NCBI GenBank assembly: GCA_027858345.1
Contig: JAQICX010000119.1
Location: 1 to 48,963, forward strand
Length of the DNA stretch: 48,963 bases
Origin: Kiritimatiellia bacterium
GTDB taxonomy: Bacteria; Verrucomicrobiota; Kiritimatiellia; JAQICX01
Direction of reading: 5' to 3'
A model generated the notes under the pieces. That model made no database searches and was not told the DNA's origin. It was given only the letters and a program-made list of their open reading frames with translations. This document shows positions 18,072 to 26,971 of the stretch, in pieces; the stretch's first letter is position 1; each line of letters begins with the position of its first letter. The position numbers and the translations under genes are program-made.

Positions 18072-19044
18072 CTTCAATCTCTCCAACAATTTCTTCCAGA
18101 ATGTTTTCGGTTGTTATAAGTCCTATCACCTTATCATTATCATCCTTAACCAAGCACATCGGCTGTTTATACAGTCTAAGGCGAGGGAAAATCTCATCAA
18201 CTGCCATATACTCTGGAATGTACAAAGGTCTTCGAATGAATTCTGATATAGTTTTTTCCTGCATAGGCTTTTTGTCTGCTAAAACATAAAAGACATTAAT
18301 GATTCCAATATAATCATCTGTTTTTTTGTTATATACCGGAAATCTTGTGAAACCTGACTCTTTTGCTTTTTCATAAAATTCATGAATTGATGCATCTTTG
18401 GCAATACTTACAATCTCTTCACAAGGAATCATAATATCTTTTGCCTCTTTTGATGATAGTTCAAAAACTTTATGAATCATTTCAGTTTCTTCAGATGATA
18501 AAGAACCTGTTAGCTCTCCTTCCGATGCAAGTCTTTTTAGCTCTTCTTTTGATTTGAAAAGTGCAGATGGTGCTAAGTGTTTTTCAGGACCTTTTACTAT
18601 CCAGCTCGTTAGCCATAGGATCATTTTTGAAAATGGATATATAGCTATTGCAAAAACATAAAGAGGTTTAATAAGTCTTAAACACCTCTCAGCTGGTTTT
18701 GCACTGAACCAGGCTTTTGGAGTGTATTCGCACATTATAAGAATAATAATGGTCATTAATACCGATGATATGGATTCGGATAATGCTTTGTTTTGTCCAC
18801 TAAATAACTTTAGCATTAAATTTGATGCTAAGACAGTCGCCGAGACAACAGATATATTGTTTCCAATAAGTGTTGCTCCTAAAAGTTTGTCTGTATTGCT
18901 GCGGAACATATCTAAAAGGTCTGCGTTTTTTACACCTTCATTCTTCAAATGTTTAACTCTATTGAGCGGTATTGATATTATGCCTGTCTCTATCCCTGAA
19001 AAGAAAGCTGAGGCAACCAGAAAAAGTAATATTGAAAAAATCAT
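18064..19044 (-). CDS. DUF21/CBS-domain membrane protein (CNNM/CorC family), short form
   Basis: A 326-residue relative of the CNNM/HlyC/CorC divalent-cation transporters. Residues 1-180 form the DUF21 membrane domain ('FFSGIETGIISIPLNRVKHL', 'IGNNISVVSATVLASNL'). Residues 195-320 are a CBS pair ('DIMIPCEEIVSI', 'VIGLITTENILEEIVGEIEDD'). It lacks the C-terminal CorC_HlyC domain found in its upstream neighbour, with which it overlaps by 4 bp. Known relatives export Mg or Co; the ion here is inferred. The two adjacent forms may work as a heteromer. Confidence 0.88.
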   Translation of the reverse strand: MIFSILLFLVASAFFSGIETGIISIPLNRVKHLKNEGVKNADLLDMFRSNTDKLLGATLIGNNISVVSATVLASNLMLKLFSGQNKALSESISSVLMTIIILIMCEYTPKAWFSAKPAERCLRLIKPLYVFAIAIYPFSKMILWLTSWIVKGPEKHLAPSALFKSKEELKRLASEGELTGSLSSEETEMIHKVFELSSKEAKDIMIPCEEIVSIAKDASIHEFYEKAKESGFTRFPVYNKKTDDYIGIINVFYVLADKKPMQEKTISEFIRRPLYIPEYMAVDEIFPRLRLYKQPMCLVKDDNDKVIGLITTENILEEIVGEIEDD

Positions 19045-20303
19045 CGTTTATCCTCCTCTGTTTCAGAAGCATCTTCTTCATGAGGTAACACCTCAAGTCT
19101 TAAAAGTGTTATTCTATGCTTCCGAACTCTTTGTGTTGTTACGCGGCAGCCCTGTGATTCAATAGTTTCTCCTGTTCGGGGCATATGCTTGGTTTGTGCT
19201 ATAAACCAGCCGGCAATTCTGTCTGCACCATCTGCCTCAAGCTCCAAGCTTAAATCTCGATTGATCTCTTCAAGACTCGTATCTCCAATAATCAGCCAAG
19301 TATTGTCATCAATCTGCTGCATTGGATACTGTGTATTGTTGTCGTATTCATTTTCAACATCATCAACAATTTCTTCAAGGACATCTCCTCGGGTCACTAA
19401 TCCGGCAGCACCACCATACTCATCTGTCACGTATGCGGCACGTTTTTTGTTTCTCTGAAAAGTTCTCAAAAGTGTATCAAGAGAAATAGTTTCAGGTACA
19501 TGAAAAGGGGATATCATTGCATCTTCCACTTTTAGTTCAGGAGATAAAAGATATTTAATGACATTGAGAAAACCAACTGGATTGTCAAGAGAGTCTCTAT
19601 ATACAGGCAGATATCTAAACTTAACATTTGATGCAATTTGGCTGTGTTGTTCGGGTGTGTCATCTAGGTCAATACCAATAATGTCAACACGAGGAGTCAT
19701 AATGTCAGACGCCTGCATCTCTTCCATGCTGATGATTCCGTCAACCATTTCTCTCTCTTCTTCATCAAGAACTCCATGTTCTTTAGAAGATTCAATTGCA
19801 AAAAGAAATTCGTTCTCTGTTAAACTTTCTTCATCTTCATCTGTTGGTCTGGCAAATTTACATATGTTTTCAAGGATGTATCTTATAGGAGTAAGTACTA
19901 CTAGACAAAAAGCCAGTGGCTTTGCATAAAGACACGCAAGTTTTTTGGGAATAATCATTGCAATTCTTTTTGGGGTAACTTCCCCAAAAACAACGAGAAA
20001 ACCAGTAATCACAAGAATGGTAAAAAGCGAACCTTTTTCACCTAGAAAGTACTTAAAAAGGTTATTACCAACAGCTGCGACAAGAACATTAACAATAGTA
20101 TTGCCTATTAATATAGATGACAATAACTTTGTTGGTTTGCGAAGAAGATGCTCAATTTTTAAAGCAACCCTCCTGTTTTTATGTTTTATATTCTCTATGT
20201 CTATATATGTTAATGTGAAAAAGGCTGTTTCGGCACTTGAAAAAAATGCAGATGATACAAATAGAATCAAAAGAACAGCAATCTGAACTATTGGAACAAT
20301 CAT
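19041..20303 (-). CDS. DUF21/CBS/CorC-domain membrane protein (hemolysin C/CorC family)
   Basis: A 420-residue full-length member of the CNNM/CorC family. It has a DUF21 membrane domain (1-185, with 'FFSSAETAFFTL' and 'IGNTIVNVLVAAVGNN'), a CBS pair (200-325, 'DIMTPRVDIIGID', 'EYGGAAGLVTRGDVLEEIVDD'), and a C-terminal CorC_HlyC domain (335-410). It probably moves Mg or a related divalent cation across the inner membrane. It overlaps the LolA-like gene upstream and the shorter DUF21 gene downstream by 4 bp each. Confidence 0.92.
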   Translation of the reverse strand: MIVPIVQIAVLLILFVSSAFFSSAETAFFTLTYIDIENIKHKNRRVALKIEHLLRKPTKLLSSILIGNTIVNVLVAAVGNNLFKYFLGEKGSLFTILVITGFLVVFGEVTPKRIAMIIPKKLACLYAKPLAFCLVVLTPIRYILENICKFARPTDEDEESLTENEFLFAIESSKEHGVLDEEEREMVDGIISMEEMQASDIMTPRVDIIGIDLDDTPEQHSQIASNVKFRYLPVYRDSLDNPVGFLNVIKYLLSPELKVEDAMISPFHVPETISLDTLLRTFQRNKKRAAYVTDEYGGAAGLVTRGDVLEEIVDDVENEYDNNTQYPMQQIDDNTWLIIGDTSLEEINRDLSLELEADGADRIAGWFIAQTKHMPRTGETIESQGCRVTTQRVRKHRITLLRLEVLPHEEDASETEEDKR

Positions 20304-21049
20304 TCATCAACCTCGACAATCGAATTTATCTTTATTTTTGTTCTATGAATAACAGGGAATGATTCAGCTTCAAGGTCTTTTACTGTAAAACCACCATCGA
20401 TTTTTTTGATACTCTTAATCCATATTGTTCTCTTTAGTGAATCATCTGCATCATACTCTTCAAATCGCATTAGGGCACTATTCTTTTCAGCAACCCAAAT
20501 CTTATAATGAACTGTATCGCGAAATTTTGTTGGATAAAGCTTTATAATTGAGGTTTGAAGCCCAAGAACAGTATCTGAATCAACATATACAGCATTTGTC
20601 CATTTTAGGAATTGCATGCTCAAATTTTCCCAGGTGATATCTGAGCCAAGGATAGGGGAGTCTAGCGGTGGAGGTTCAACCTCTTTTGCTGGTTGCCCTT
20701 TTCTGAAAATTGTTTTTGGGATGCCGTTAGTCTCTAAAGTTGTCTCCAAGGACATGAACGATTTTGTTTCAGGCACGAAAAATGAGTATTTTGCACTAGG
20801 TGTTGTGTCATTGATGTCAACTATTGCGTTGAAATCATACTTGTGAGAGATAAATCCCTTTTTATTTTTAATTAAAAGAGCACCGTCCATCTCCAGTGGT
20901 TTTTCAGGAAACTGTGCTAATGCATTTTGGAGTATGATGTTGGGATTGTTATTCGGCTGCGGAGGTTCATCTGAGTCAGCACTAACTAAGTCTGTGCCAA
21001 AAACAGATGCAATTGCAAATATAATTGTAGCTTTAATAAATGTTTTCAC
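20300..21049 (-). CDS. LolA-like outer-membrane lipoprotein-sorting protein
   Basis: A 249-residue exported protein. The N-terminus (MKTFIKATIIFAIASVFG...) is a signal peptide. The remainder fits the COG2834 LolA/LolB-like fold: 'ILGSDITWENLSMQFLKW', then 'YKIWVAEKNSALMRFEEYD', and 'RTIWIKSIKKIDGGFTVKDL'. Members of this group are periplasmic and may bind lipid or lipoprotein. This is not the canonical LolA. It heads the four-gene unit with the two DUF21/CBS proteins, overlapping the next gene by 4 bp, so a role in envelope homeostasis is possible. Confidence 0.8.
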   Translation of the reverse strand: MKTFIKATIIFAIASVFGTDLVSADSDEPPQPNNNPNIILQNALAQFPEKPLEMDGALLIKNKKGFISHKYDFNAIVDINDTTPSAKYSFFVPETKSFMSLETTLETNGIPKTIFRKGQPAKEVEPPPLDSPILGSDITWENLSMQFLKWTNAVYVDSDTVLGLQTSIIKLYPTKFRDTVHYKIWVAEKNSALMRFEEYDADDSLKRTIWIKSIKKIDGGFTVKDLEAESFPVIHRTKIKINSIVEVDE

Positions 21050-21110
21050 GTAATATAGAGGTTATGTCTATTTGAATGCACACAACCTAAAATCCTTTAT
21101 CTTGTTGGTT

Positions 21111-21353
21111 TTATGAGACAGAGTCAATTGCACTATCTAAAATTTTTCTTACTTCTTTAAGACCTGTGGCAGGAATAATAATTGTATCTCTTCTTCCACC
21201 TACTTCTTCAGTAATGCGTAAAAATTGCCCTCGTTCGTTTTCTTTCATCTCAAATGTAAAAAACTTACGCTCAATTTTTAATGTCTCATTAACAAGAATG
21301 TCAGACTTCTTGTTGACAGACCCTTTGTCACCCTTTAAAGGCCATTTTAACAT
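21111..21353 (-). CDS. PUR-domain (DUF3276) nucleic-acid-binding protein
   Basis: An 80-residue single PUR repeat. The segment 'ERKFFTFEMKENERGQFLRI' followed by 'TEEVGGRRDTIIIPATGL' matches the PUR-alpha-like proteins of Bacteroidetes and spirochaetes, such as Borrelia BpuR, which bind DNA and RNA. Ribosome-binding site cggag precedes ATG 21353. It is 61 bp upstream of the LolA-like gene and could be cotranscribed. Its targets are unknown. Confidence 0.88.
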   Translation of the reverse strand: MLKWPLKGDKGSVNKKSDILVNETLKIERKFFTFEMKENERGQFLRITEEVGGRRDTIIIPATGLKEVRKILDSAIDSVS

Positions 21354-21398
21354 GTCATTTTCTCCGTTCTCTTATTTCCCGTATTTCCTGGGGCATTC

Positions 21399-21600
21399 CT
21401 GTTTAATGTGAGATTACGTAAAGTCTTGGTTTAAAGCATTTTCGCCTTTAGCCCGCTAAAGGTAACATGCTGCGAAACAAGAATTAGGCCACTTCGCTAC
21501 GCTACGTTGCTTGACATTCGTCAAGCCTCAGCAAGCTGGTTCCTAATATCGCATTACAAATTCATAAATTATATATTAAAGCTCATTTGCAAGCTTTTAG
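21399..21600 (+). repeat. Dispersed repeat family D, copy D1
   Basis: The copy starts 'ctgtttaatgtgagattacg', continues 'aaagcattttcgcctttagc' and ends 'atatcgcattacaaattcat' to 'tttgcaagcttttag'. The reverse strand of 44762-44926 has the same ordered blocks. The central part differs: here it is about 90 bp with several short inverted words, whereas D2 has a short cccgctctgcggg hairpin. The rest of the gene-free stretch 21354-21801 shows nothing recognisable. Confidence 0.85.
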
Positions 21601-21801
21601 TTAAACTGTACTCAAAAGCATGCAGGTCTATTGTTTTAGCATAAAACCTTATTTAAAAATAGGTTGTGAATTGAACAGGATGCCCTACCTATGCCAAGTT
21701 TCTCCAATGTTAGCGTATATTATTATCGAATTCAACACTTATATTGAAAAAAGGGGTAAAATCATTGATTTTTTTTTCACTCTAAACGAAAATAGAGCAA
21801 T

Positions 21802-22794
21802 TCACTTGGTTTTATAAGTGTTGTTTTTGATGCTGAATGATTTTGGTTTTGTATTTGGACCAATGTTAAATTTTGTTTTTACTCTCTTGTCATAGGTGAT
21901 GTCATTATTTTCAAATACACCTTTCTGACATGAAATGAATGTGTTTGTCGGCTGTTCTTGTAGTATTCTTAGTATCCATTTTTCCGGATACAAGATAGTA
22001 TTATATTTTACGATGCAGTCTTTTGAAGTTACGTAGGCAATCGGGGCTTCGCTGCCGGTAAAATGGTTGCTGACAACAAATATATCTTTGGCTTCATAGT
22101 TGCAAAGTTTGGGTCTGAAAAATTGAAGTCCTGTTGAACCACCTAGGTTAATAGACCTTGCCCCAGCATTCTTGAATGTGTTGTATCTTATGAAAATGCT
22201 TGTTGTGCCACCTTTATTCTGAATGCCTGTGCTTTGTGAGTAGCCAGGTTTGCCTACAAATAGATTGCTTTCAATTATACCATCATGACAGCCAACCATG
22301 TCGATTGCCGAACCTCCCCAACCTGAAAACTTGCAGTTGCTGATTCTGAAATCATCAAGTCCGGAAATTTTTAGTGCGTCAAAGTTTCCTTTTGGTCCAA
22401 TGTTTTCAATGGTAATGTTTTGAAAGGTTAATCCCTTGGATGGTGAATCGTAAGAGCCTCCATCGTCAGCGTTTATCCCATTTCCAGTGCAATCTGAAAC
22501 TTTTATGTTTTTCAGTGTAACATAGTTACAGTCAACCAGGTGAATAGCCTCTTTGCCTCCTTGGAAAATTGCCGGGTCTGTTGCTGAACCACCAATTGTG
22601 ATGTTTGCATTCTTGGTGCCATTGAGATTGCGTATATAAAGTCCTTTTCCGTAGTTTGCTGGTTGAAGAACGATTGTGTCTCCAGGCTTTGCACTGGCAA
22701 TTGCATCTTGAAGCTCTTTACGAGTGCCTACTGTCTTCGCATCAGAACTGCTGATGATAAAAAATGCAACCATAATAATTTTTAACATTCTCAT
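21802..22794 (-). CDS. Secreted right-handed parallel beta-helix protein
   Basis: A 330-residue protein with a signal peptide (MRMLKIIMVAFFIISSSDA). The mature part begins 'TVGTRKELQDAIASAKPGDT', the usual entry to pectate-lyase-like beta-helices, followed by coils such as 'YVTLKNIKVSDCTGNGI', 'FRISNCKFSGWGGSAIDMVG' and 'CIVKYNTILYP'. It is probably periplasmic or extracellular and may bind or cleave a polysaccharide. I see no decisive catalytic motif, so enzyme activity is not claimed. No partner gene is adjacent. Confidence 0.85.
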   Translation of the reverse strand: MRMLKIIMVAFFIISSSDAKTVGTRKELQDAIASAKPGDTIVLQPANYGKGLYIRNLNGTKNANITIGGSATDPAIFQGGKEAIHLVDCNYVTLKNIKVSDCTGNGINADDGGSYDSPSKGLTFQNITIENIGPKGNFDALKISGLDDFRISNCKFSGWGGSAIDMVGCHDGIIESNLFVGKPGYSQSTGIQNKGGTTSIFIRYNTFKNAGARSINLGGSTGLQFFRPKLCNYEAKDIFVVSNHFTGSEAPIAYVTSKDCIVKYNTILYPEKWILRILQEQPTNTFISCQKGVFENNDITYDKRVKTKFNIGPNTKPKSFSIKNNTYKTK

Positions 22795-22861
22795 AATATT
22801 CTACTTTCACATATTTGCGTATTTATAAAGTCTTAATTGTTGGTTCTCAATTATTAATTCT

Positions 22862-23192
22862 GGCTCTGTCACGGTTTCCGTAGGTGATACTATTTTGTTC
22901 GACTCCTCCAGAGTCGTATTGTTTTATTATAACTAACCCCGCATTGCATGCGGGGCTATTAAAATTTGACTACTTCGTAGTCTTAGAACAGTGACTCGAG
23001 TTTGCGAGAGAGGCTTTAGCCACTTATAATAAACTTAATAGGCTGAAGCAATGAGCAAAGCGAATGGCCTACCTGTTCAACTTTAGTAGACATGTATGAA
23101 ATGCATGGTTAATCAATCATTATTAATTAACGACTGCAACGCAGTCGAACTTAAAGAATTTATGGTTAACCCACGGAAACCGTGACAGAGCC
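22862..23192 (+). mobile_element. Repeat family C, copy C2, with 20-bp perfect terminal inverted repeats
   Basis: The ends are ggctctgtcacggtttccgt (22862-22881) and its perfect inverse complement (23173-23192). Inside, in order, are a hairpin ttcgactcctccagagtcg, 'accccgcattgcatgcgggg' (22936-22955), 'ttgactacttcgtagtctta', an insert of about 80 bp (module E, 22991-23072), 'catgtatgaaatgcatgg', and 'cgactgcaacgcagtcgaac'. A ttaatt word lies close to both outer edges, possibly a target duplication. Size, inverted ends and lack of coding fit a MITE-like element. Confidence 0.85.
22991..23072 (-). repeat. Module E, copy 1 (nested in family C)
   Basis: This segment of about 82 bp contains 'aggctttagccacttataat' and 'aataggctgaagcaatgagc'. 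Its inverse complement matches 42181-42258, where it sits inside a family B element. It replaces the short loop hairpin (gaac...gttc) found at this position in family C copy 1. It can fold into two stem-loops. Confidence 0.8.
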
Positions 23193-23525
23193 TTAATTGA
23201 TATTCTTTTATCTCAGGCTTTCAGCCCTGTATTTTCCGTCGGTCAACGCCCGACGCTACAGGTGTTGAGCTTGCAAGCAATGTTAATATGCAGCATTAAA
23301 CTGTAGCCGAGGTCATAAGGCTTCACTCTTTGAGCTACGCCGTACATGACAGACCTCGGGCAAAAGCTCATTTCACGCCTCTGCGAGACAAAATTTAATT
23401 ATTAGTTGTCAATTATCATGGGATAATATTAAAATTTATCGATTTATGCGAGAAAAATCAATATTGATTTGCTATTATATATGGCATATGCTAAATTTAA
23501 TGCATTATTAATTTAGGAGTATTGT
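23193..23525. repeat. Gene-free stretch with a dispersed GTCGGTCA repeat
   Basis: The stretch holds 'tttcagccctgtattttccg' then 'tcggtcaacgcccgacgcta' (23219-23260), which recurs at 29168-29204 with few changes. Further on, 23302-23359 carries inverted words ccgaggtc/gacctcgg. The promoter and ribosome-binding site (aggag at 23515-23519) of the nfeD gene are at the right edge. No gene was found. Confidence 0.65.
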
Positions 23526-24941
23526 ATGAAGTACATAATATTATTTTTGATTTTTGTGTTTGTTTTAACCGGCAGTGTAACCGCAGAGACTAATAAAGTT
23601 GAACGTGGACCAGTTTGTGTCATAAAAGTTGATGGCATGATTGAACGTGGACTGTTGTATGTCATGCGTCGAGGTGTTCGTGAAGCCGAAACGGTTGGAG
23701 CATCGGCGATCATTCTTGATATGAACACTCCAGGGGGGCAACTACCAACAACTGAGAAAATCATAAGACTACTCTTGAATGTGCCACCGTCAATAAAGAC
23801 TTATACCTATGTGGATCCAGATGCTCTTTCAGCTGGAGCTTTGATTGCTATGGCAACTGATGAAATTTATATTGCACCAAGTGGTAGAATTGGTGCAAGT
23901 GCAATTATCAGCTCGTCTGGAGATATTCCTGATGGTGATATGAAGGCCAAAGTCTATTCTGCTTCAATGGCTCTTATAACTTCTACTGCTCAAACAAAAG
24001 GACATGATCCCAACCTTGTGAGAGCAATGATGGATAAGGACTTTGAGTATAAAATTGGAGATGAGGTTATTGTTGAAGCGGGAAAACTATTGACTCTTTC
24101 TGATGTGACCGCAGTGAAAGTTTATGGAACAAATACTGCTCCTTTGTTGGCAGTTGCCGTGGTTGATAGTTTGGATGAATTAGTTAAAGATATTGGACTA
24201 GCCGGATCTGAGATTGTCAATATTGAACCGACAAATATGGAGGCTGCTGCAAGGTGGATTGAGACTTTCTCAATGTTGTTTTTGATTGGTGGTGTGCTTG
24301 GCATATACCTTGAAATCAAAACTCCTGGTTTTGGATTTCCAGGGATAACAGGTATTGCTTTGCTTGCAATATTCTTTTGGGGGCATCAGGTTGCAGGGCT
24401 TTCCAGCTCGGTTGAAGTGGTGATTTTTATTATTGGTGTTATATTGGTTGGCCTTGAAATTTTTGTTATTCCAGGATTTGGGGTTACGGGCATTTCTGGA
24501 ATTGCATGTATAATACTGGCACTATTTCTGGCAATGGTTCAACATTCGCCTTGGAACCCCGTATTTGACGTACCTACTGATGACATTGTTGGGGCAATCT
24601 ACCAGTTGGTTTTATCATTCCTAATTATAATAGTTATTGCTGCTGTGCTGGCAAAGTATTTGCCGAAAACAATGTTTTTCAGTAAAATTGCTTTAATAAA
24701 CGAGTTGTCTGCAGGTGACTCAGATAAGATAAAGAGTAGTTCCGGCCTAGTACGCAAAGAATCTATTATTGGTGAAAAAGGCATTGCAAGTTCAATTTTG
24801 CGTCCTTCAGGAATAGGAAAGTTTGGGAATCAAAGTTATAATGTCATCACAAATGGTGATTTTATCGAACAAGGTAGTAAGATTGTGATTGTTGATGTAC
24901 AGAATAATAACCATATTGTAGTTGAAAGGGATGAAGCATGA
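23526..24941 (+). CDS. NfeD1-type membrane-bound ClpP-class serine protease
   Basis: A 471-residue NfeD long form. A signal peptide (1-20) is followed by a ClpP/crotonase-fold protease domain with 'LDMNTPGGQL' (65-74) and a nucleophile region 'DALSAGALIAMATDEIY' (Ser102 candidate, with Lys140 or Lys142 as possible partner). Four to five transmembrane segments span about 240-385. A C-terminal OB-fold (about 400-470) ends the protein. It overlaps the next NfeD gene by 4 bp, with floA further downstream, the usual NfeD-flotillin arrangement for membrane microdomains. The family cleaves hydrophobic membrane-protein segments. Confidence 0.92.
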   Translation: MKYIILFLIFVFVLTGSVTAETNKVERGPVCVIKVDGMIERGLLYVMRRGVREAETVGASAIILDMNTPGGQLPTTEKIIRLLLNVPPSIKTYTYVDPDALSAGALIAMATDEIYIAPSGRIGASAIISSSGDIPDGDMKAKVYSASMALITSTAQTKGHDPNLVRAMMDKDFEYKIGDEVIVEAGKLLTLSDVTAVKVYGTNTAPLLAVAVVDSLDELVKDIGLAGSEIVNIEPTNMEAAARWIETFSMLFLIGGVLGIYLEIKTPGFGFPGITGIALLAIFFWGHQVAGLSSSVEVVIFIIGVILVGLEIFVIPGFGVTGISGIACIILALFLAMVQHSPWNPVFDVPTDDIVGAIYQLVLSFLIIIVIAAVLAKYLPKTMFFSKIALINELSAGDSDKIKSSSGLVRKESIIGEKGIASSILRPSGIGKFGNQSYNVITNGDFIEQGSKIVIVDVQNNNHIVVERDEA

Positions 24942-25438
24942 CGTTAATTCAGGTTTTTTATATTTTATTAGTAACAGGGGTGTTGTTGCTCTCTTTGGAG
25001 ATTTTTGTTCCAGGAGGAATTCTTGGTACCATTGGTGGACTGATGTTGATTAGTACCATTTTTATGAGTCTTTTCATTTTTGATAAATATGGTGTGTTGA
25101 TTGCTTTTCTTATTATGGTCTTTTCTGTTGCCATGTTGGTTGCATGGATTGCCATTTTACCAAAGACACCTTTGGGAAAGCGTATCACATTGAATCATAC
25201 ATTGGTGTCGGCAAAATCAAATTCAGACCGTACTTCATTAGTCGGTAGGGAGGGGATTACGGTTTCTGAACTGCGTCCATCTGGTTTTGCAAAAATTGAT
25301 GGCAAAAAATACGATGTGCTTTCTGATGGGGGGCTTATTAGTGTTGATAAGGAGATTGTAGTAACAAATGTTTCGGGAATACGAATCATTGTTCAAGAAA
25401 AGCCGGAAGCTGGCGGAGCCAGCGGTGATAAGTACTAA
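24938..25438 (+). CDS. NfeD2-type short NfeD protein
   Basis: A 166-residue membrane protein without a protease domain. Two to three transmembrane segments (1-75) are followed by an OB-fold ('GREGITVSELRPSGFAKIDG', about 105-150). It probably assists or anchors the NfeD1/FloA assembly. The last residues, EAGGASGDKY, are encoded by a dispersed hairpin and 7-bp repeat (gctggcggagccagcggtga), so the C-terminus seems to be extended by repeat DNA. Confidence 0.88.
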   Translation: MTLIQVFYILLVTGVLLLSLEIFVPGGILGTIGGLMLISTIFMSLFIFDKYGVLIAFLIMVFSVAMLVAWIAILPKTPLGKRITLNHTLVSAKSNSDRTSLVGREGITVSELRPSGFAKIDGKKYDVLSDGGLISVDKEIVVTNVSGIRIIVQEKPEAGGASGDKY

Positions 25439-25510
25439 GTGATAAGTAGGAAGTGCGAAGAACTCGCATTGCGAGCAGTTTAAGGTGAAGATTGAGGTTA
25501 AGAGGCTGAC
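25408..25510 (+). repeat. Hairpin plus degenerate tandem-repeat composite at the nfeD2 3' end
   Basis: A hairpin gctggcggagccagc is followed by a 7-bp array (aagtgataagtaggaagtgc, 25437-25456), the hairpin 'ctcgcattgcgag', and 6-bp units ending 'agattgaggttaagaggctg' (25489-25508). The same set in the reverse direction flanks argC (8130-8240). Confidence 0.8.
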
Positions 25511-25522
25511 TTTTGTCCGTCT

Positions 25523-25677
25523 TGGGTGATAAATTAAAAAATATTTTATTATGACAATGAAGATCCCGCAGGGCGGGATCGCTCCCATTTTACAGTACAA
25601 CGGTTTTTTGCAAGTTTGGGAGTCCCGGAATGCGGGATCCTCGTTGTCATAACTACGTTCAATCGAAAAATTAAGAG
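25523..25677 (+). repeat. Repeat family A/B (B-type), copy B2
   Basis: The left part 'gggtgataaattaaaaaata' leads to 'ttattatgacaatgaagatc'. A hairpin cccgcagggcggg fills the slot before 'tcgctcccatt'. The conserved right arm 'gggagtcccggaatgcggga' plus 'tcctcgttgtcataa' (25618-25652) is followed by the end 'caatcgaaaaattaagagg'. The slot insert differs in B1 and B3. It lies between nfeD2 and floA. Confidence 0.85.
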
Positions 25678-25717
25678 GGAAGAAGTTAAAGGAAAGTTTT
25701 GCTTGATTTTTTTAAAC

Positions 25718-25745
25718 TTGCAATACTTGTGAATAATGATAGAAT
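25718..25745 (+). promoter_or_regulatory. Candidate floA promoter
   Basis: TTGCAA (25718-25723) and TAGAAT (25740-25745) are spaced by 16 bp in an A/T-rich stretch 85 bp upstream of floA. A second possible -10 (tataat, 25763-25768) lacks a clear -35. Assigned by eye only. Confidence 0.3.
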
Positions 25746-25829
25746 TATAAAAATTTTTTTAGTATAATAAACAGTTCTAAACAAAGTGTATATACTTTAA
25801 TTAGAACAAAAACGAAAGGTTAGTATAGT

Positions 25830-26897
25830 ATGAATTACATTACATTGGCGGCGGCGGCACAGAATTTGAAAGTTGGAGTTGGAATTGTATTACTTATTTT
25901 CTTAATTGTAATCATTGGTGTTGTGCTGAAGTTTGCTGGAGTCTGGGTTAGAGCCTTTATGGCTGGAGCAGGTGTTTCGTTGTTTCAATTAGTTAGAATG
26001 ACGCTGATCAGAATTCCACCATTATTAATTGTTGACGCAAGAATTAGTCTAATAAAAGCTGGTCTTAGTGTTCCTGTTAACGATATGGAATCTCATTACT
26101 TAGCTGGTGGCGATGTAACAAATGTTGCAAGAGCCTTGATTGCTGCTGATAAGGCAAACATTGAACTATCTTTTGAGAGAGCTCAGGCAATTGACCTTGC
26201 TGGTAGAGATGTTGAAGAGGCTGTTAGAACTAGTGTTCAACCAAAAGTGATTAACTGTCCAGGTGAAAACCAAAGTAATACAGGTATGCTGGATGCGGTT
26301 GCTAAGGATGGTATTAGACTTTTAGTAAAAGCTAGAGTTACTGTTAGAGCAAATCTGGAGCGTCTTGTTGGTGGTGCTGGTGAAGAAACTATCATTGCTC
26401 GTGTTGGACAAGGAATTGTTAGTGCAATCGGTTCTGCACCTTCATATAAGGATGTTTTGGAAAATCCAGATAAGATAAGTCTGAAGGTACTTAATAGTGG
26501 TTTGGATTCACAAACAGGTTTTGAAATTGTTTCAATTGATATTGCAGATATAAGTGTTGCAGGCGTATCCGCTGTTTCAAACGTTGGTGCCCAACTTGAA
26601 ACCGAACGAGCTGAAGCCGATAAGAAGATGCGTCAGGCAGAAGCTGAAGGTCGCAGAGCTATGGCTGTTGCTTTTGAACAGGAGATGCGTGCAAGAGTTC
26701 AGGAAATGCGGGCAAAGGTTCAAGAGATGCAGGCAAAGGTTACTGAAGCTAAGGCAGAAGTGCCAAAGGCAATTGCAGACGCATTCCGTAAAGGCAATTT
26801 AGGTATTATGGACTACTATAGGTTAAACAACATTGAGTCAGATACTGAAATGAGAAAATCAATTGCTGGTACGGATGACAATCAGGAAGACAACTAA
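25830..26897 (+). CDS. floA: Flotillin-like protein FloA
   Basis: A 355-residue FloA/YqfA. It has an N-terminal membrane hairpin (about 12-65), an SPFH/band 7-like domain, and a long coiled coil near 250-315 ('[20 protein letters not shown]', '[19 protein letters not shown]'). It ends with the family signature '[20 protein letters not shown]'. FloA scaffolds functional membrane microdomains and works with NfeD proteins, encoded just upstream. The family is very conserved, so the call is firm. Ribosome-binding site aaaggt lies at 25815. Confidence 0.96.
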   Translation: MNYITLAAAAQNLKVGVGIVLLIFLIVIIGVVLKFAGVWVRAFMAGAGVSLFQLVRMTLIRIPPLLIVDARISLIKAGLSVPVNDMESHYLAGGDVTNVARALIAADKANIELSFERAQAIDLAGRDVEEAVRTSVQPKVINCPGENQSNTGMLDAVAKDGIRLLVKARVTVRANLERLVGGAGEETIIARVGQGIVSAIGSAPSYKDVLENPDKISLKVLNSGLDSQTGFEIVSIDIADISVAGVSAVSNVGAQLETERAEADKKMRQAEAEGRRAMAVAFEQEMRARVQEMRAKVQEMQAKVTEAKAEVPKAIADAFRKGNLGIMDYYRLNNIESDTEMRKSIAGTDDNQEDN

Positions 26898-26911
26898 CAT
26901 TATTTAAAGTT

Positions 26912-26940
26912 TTAAGTGCTGAGCTCTTTTCAGCACTTAA
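26912..26940 (+). terminator. Hairpin between floA and the next gene
   Basis: A perfect 11-bp stem (ttaagtgctga / tcagcacttaa) with a 7-base loop lies 14 bp after the floA stop. There is no T-run, so it may attenuate or stabilise the message rather than terminate it fully. Confidence 0.5.
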
Positions 26941-26971
26941 AGCTTTGTAAAATAATCAGAAAGGTTATCTT

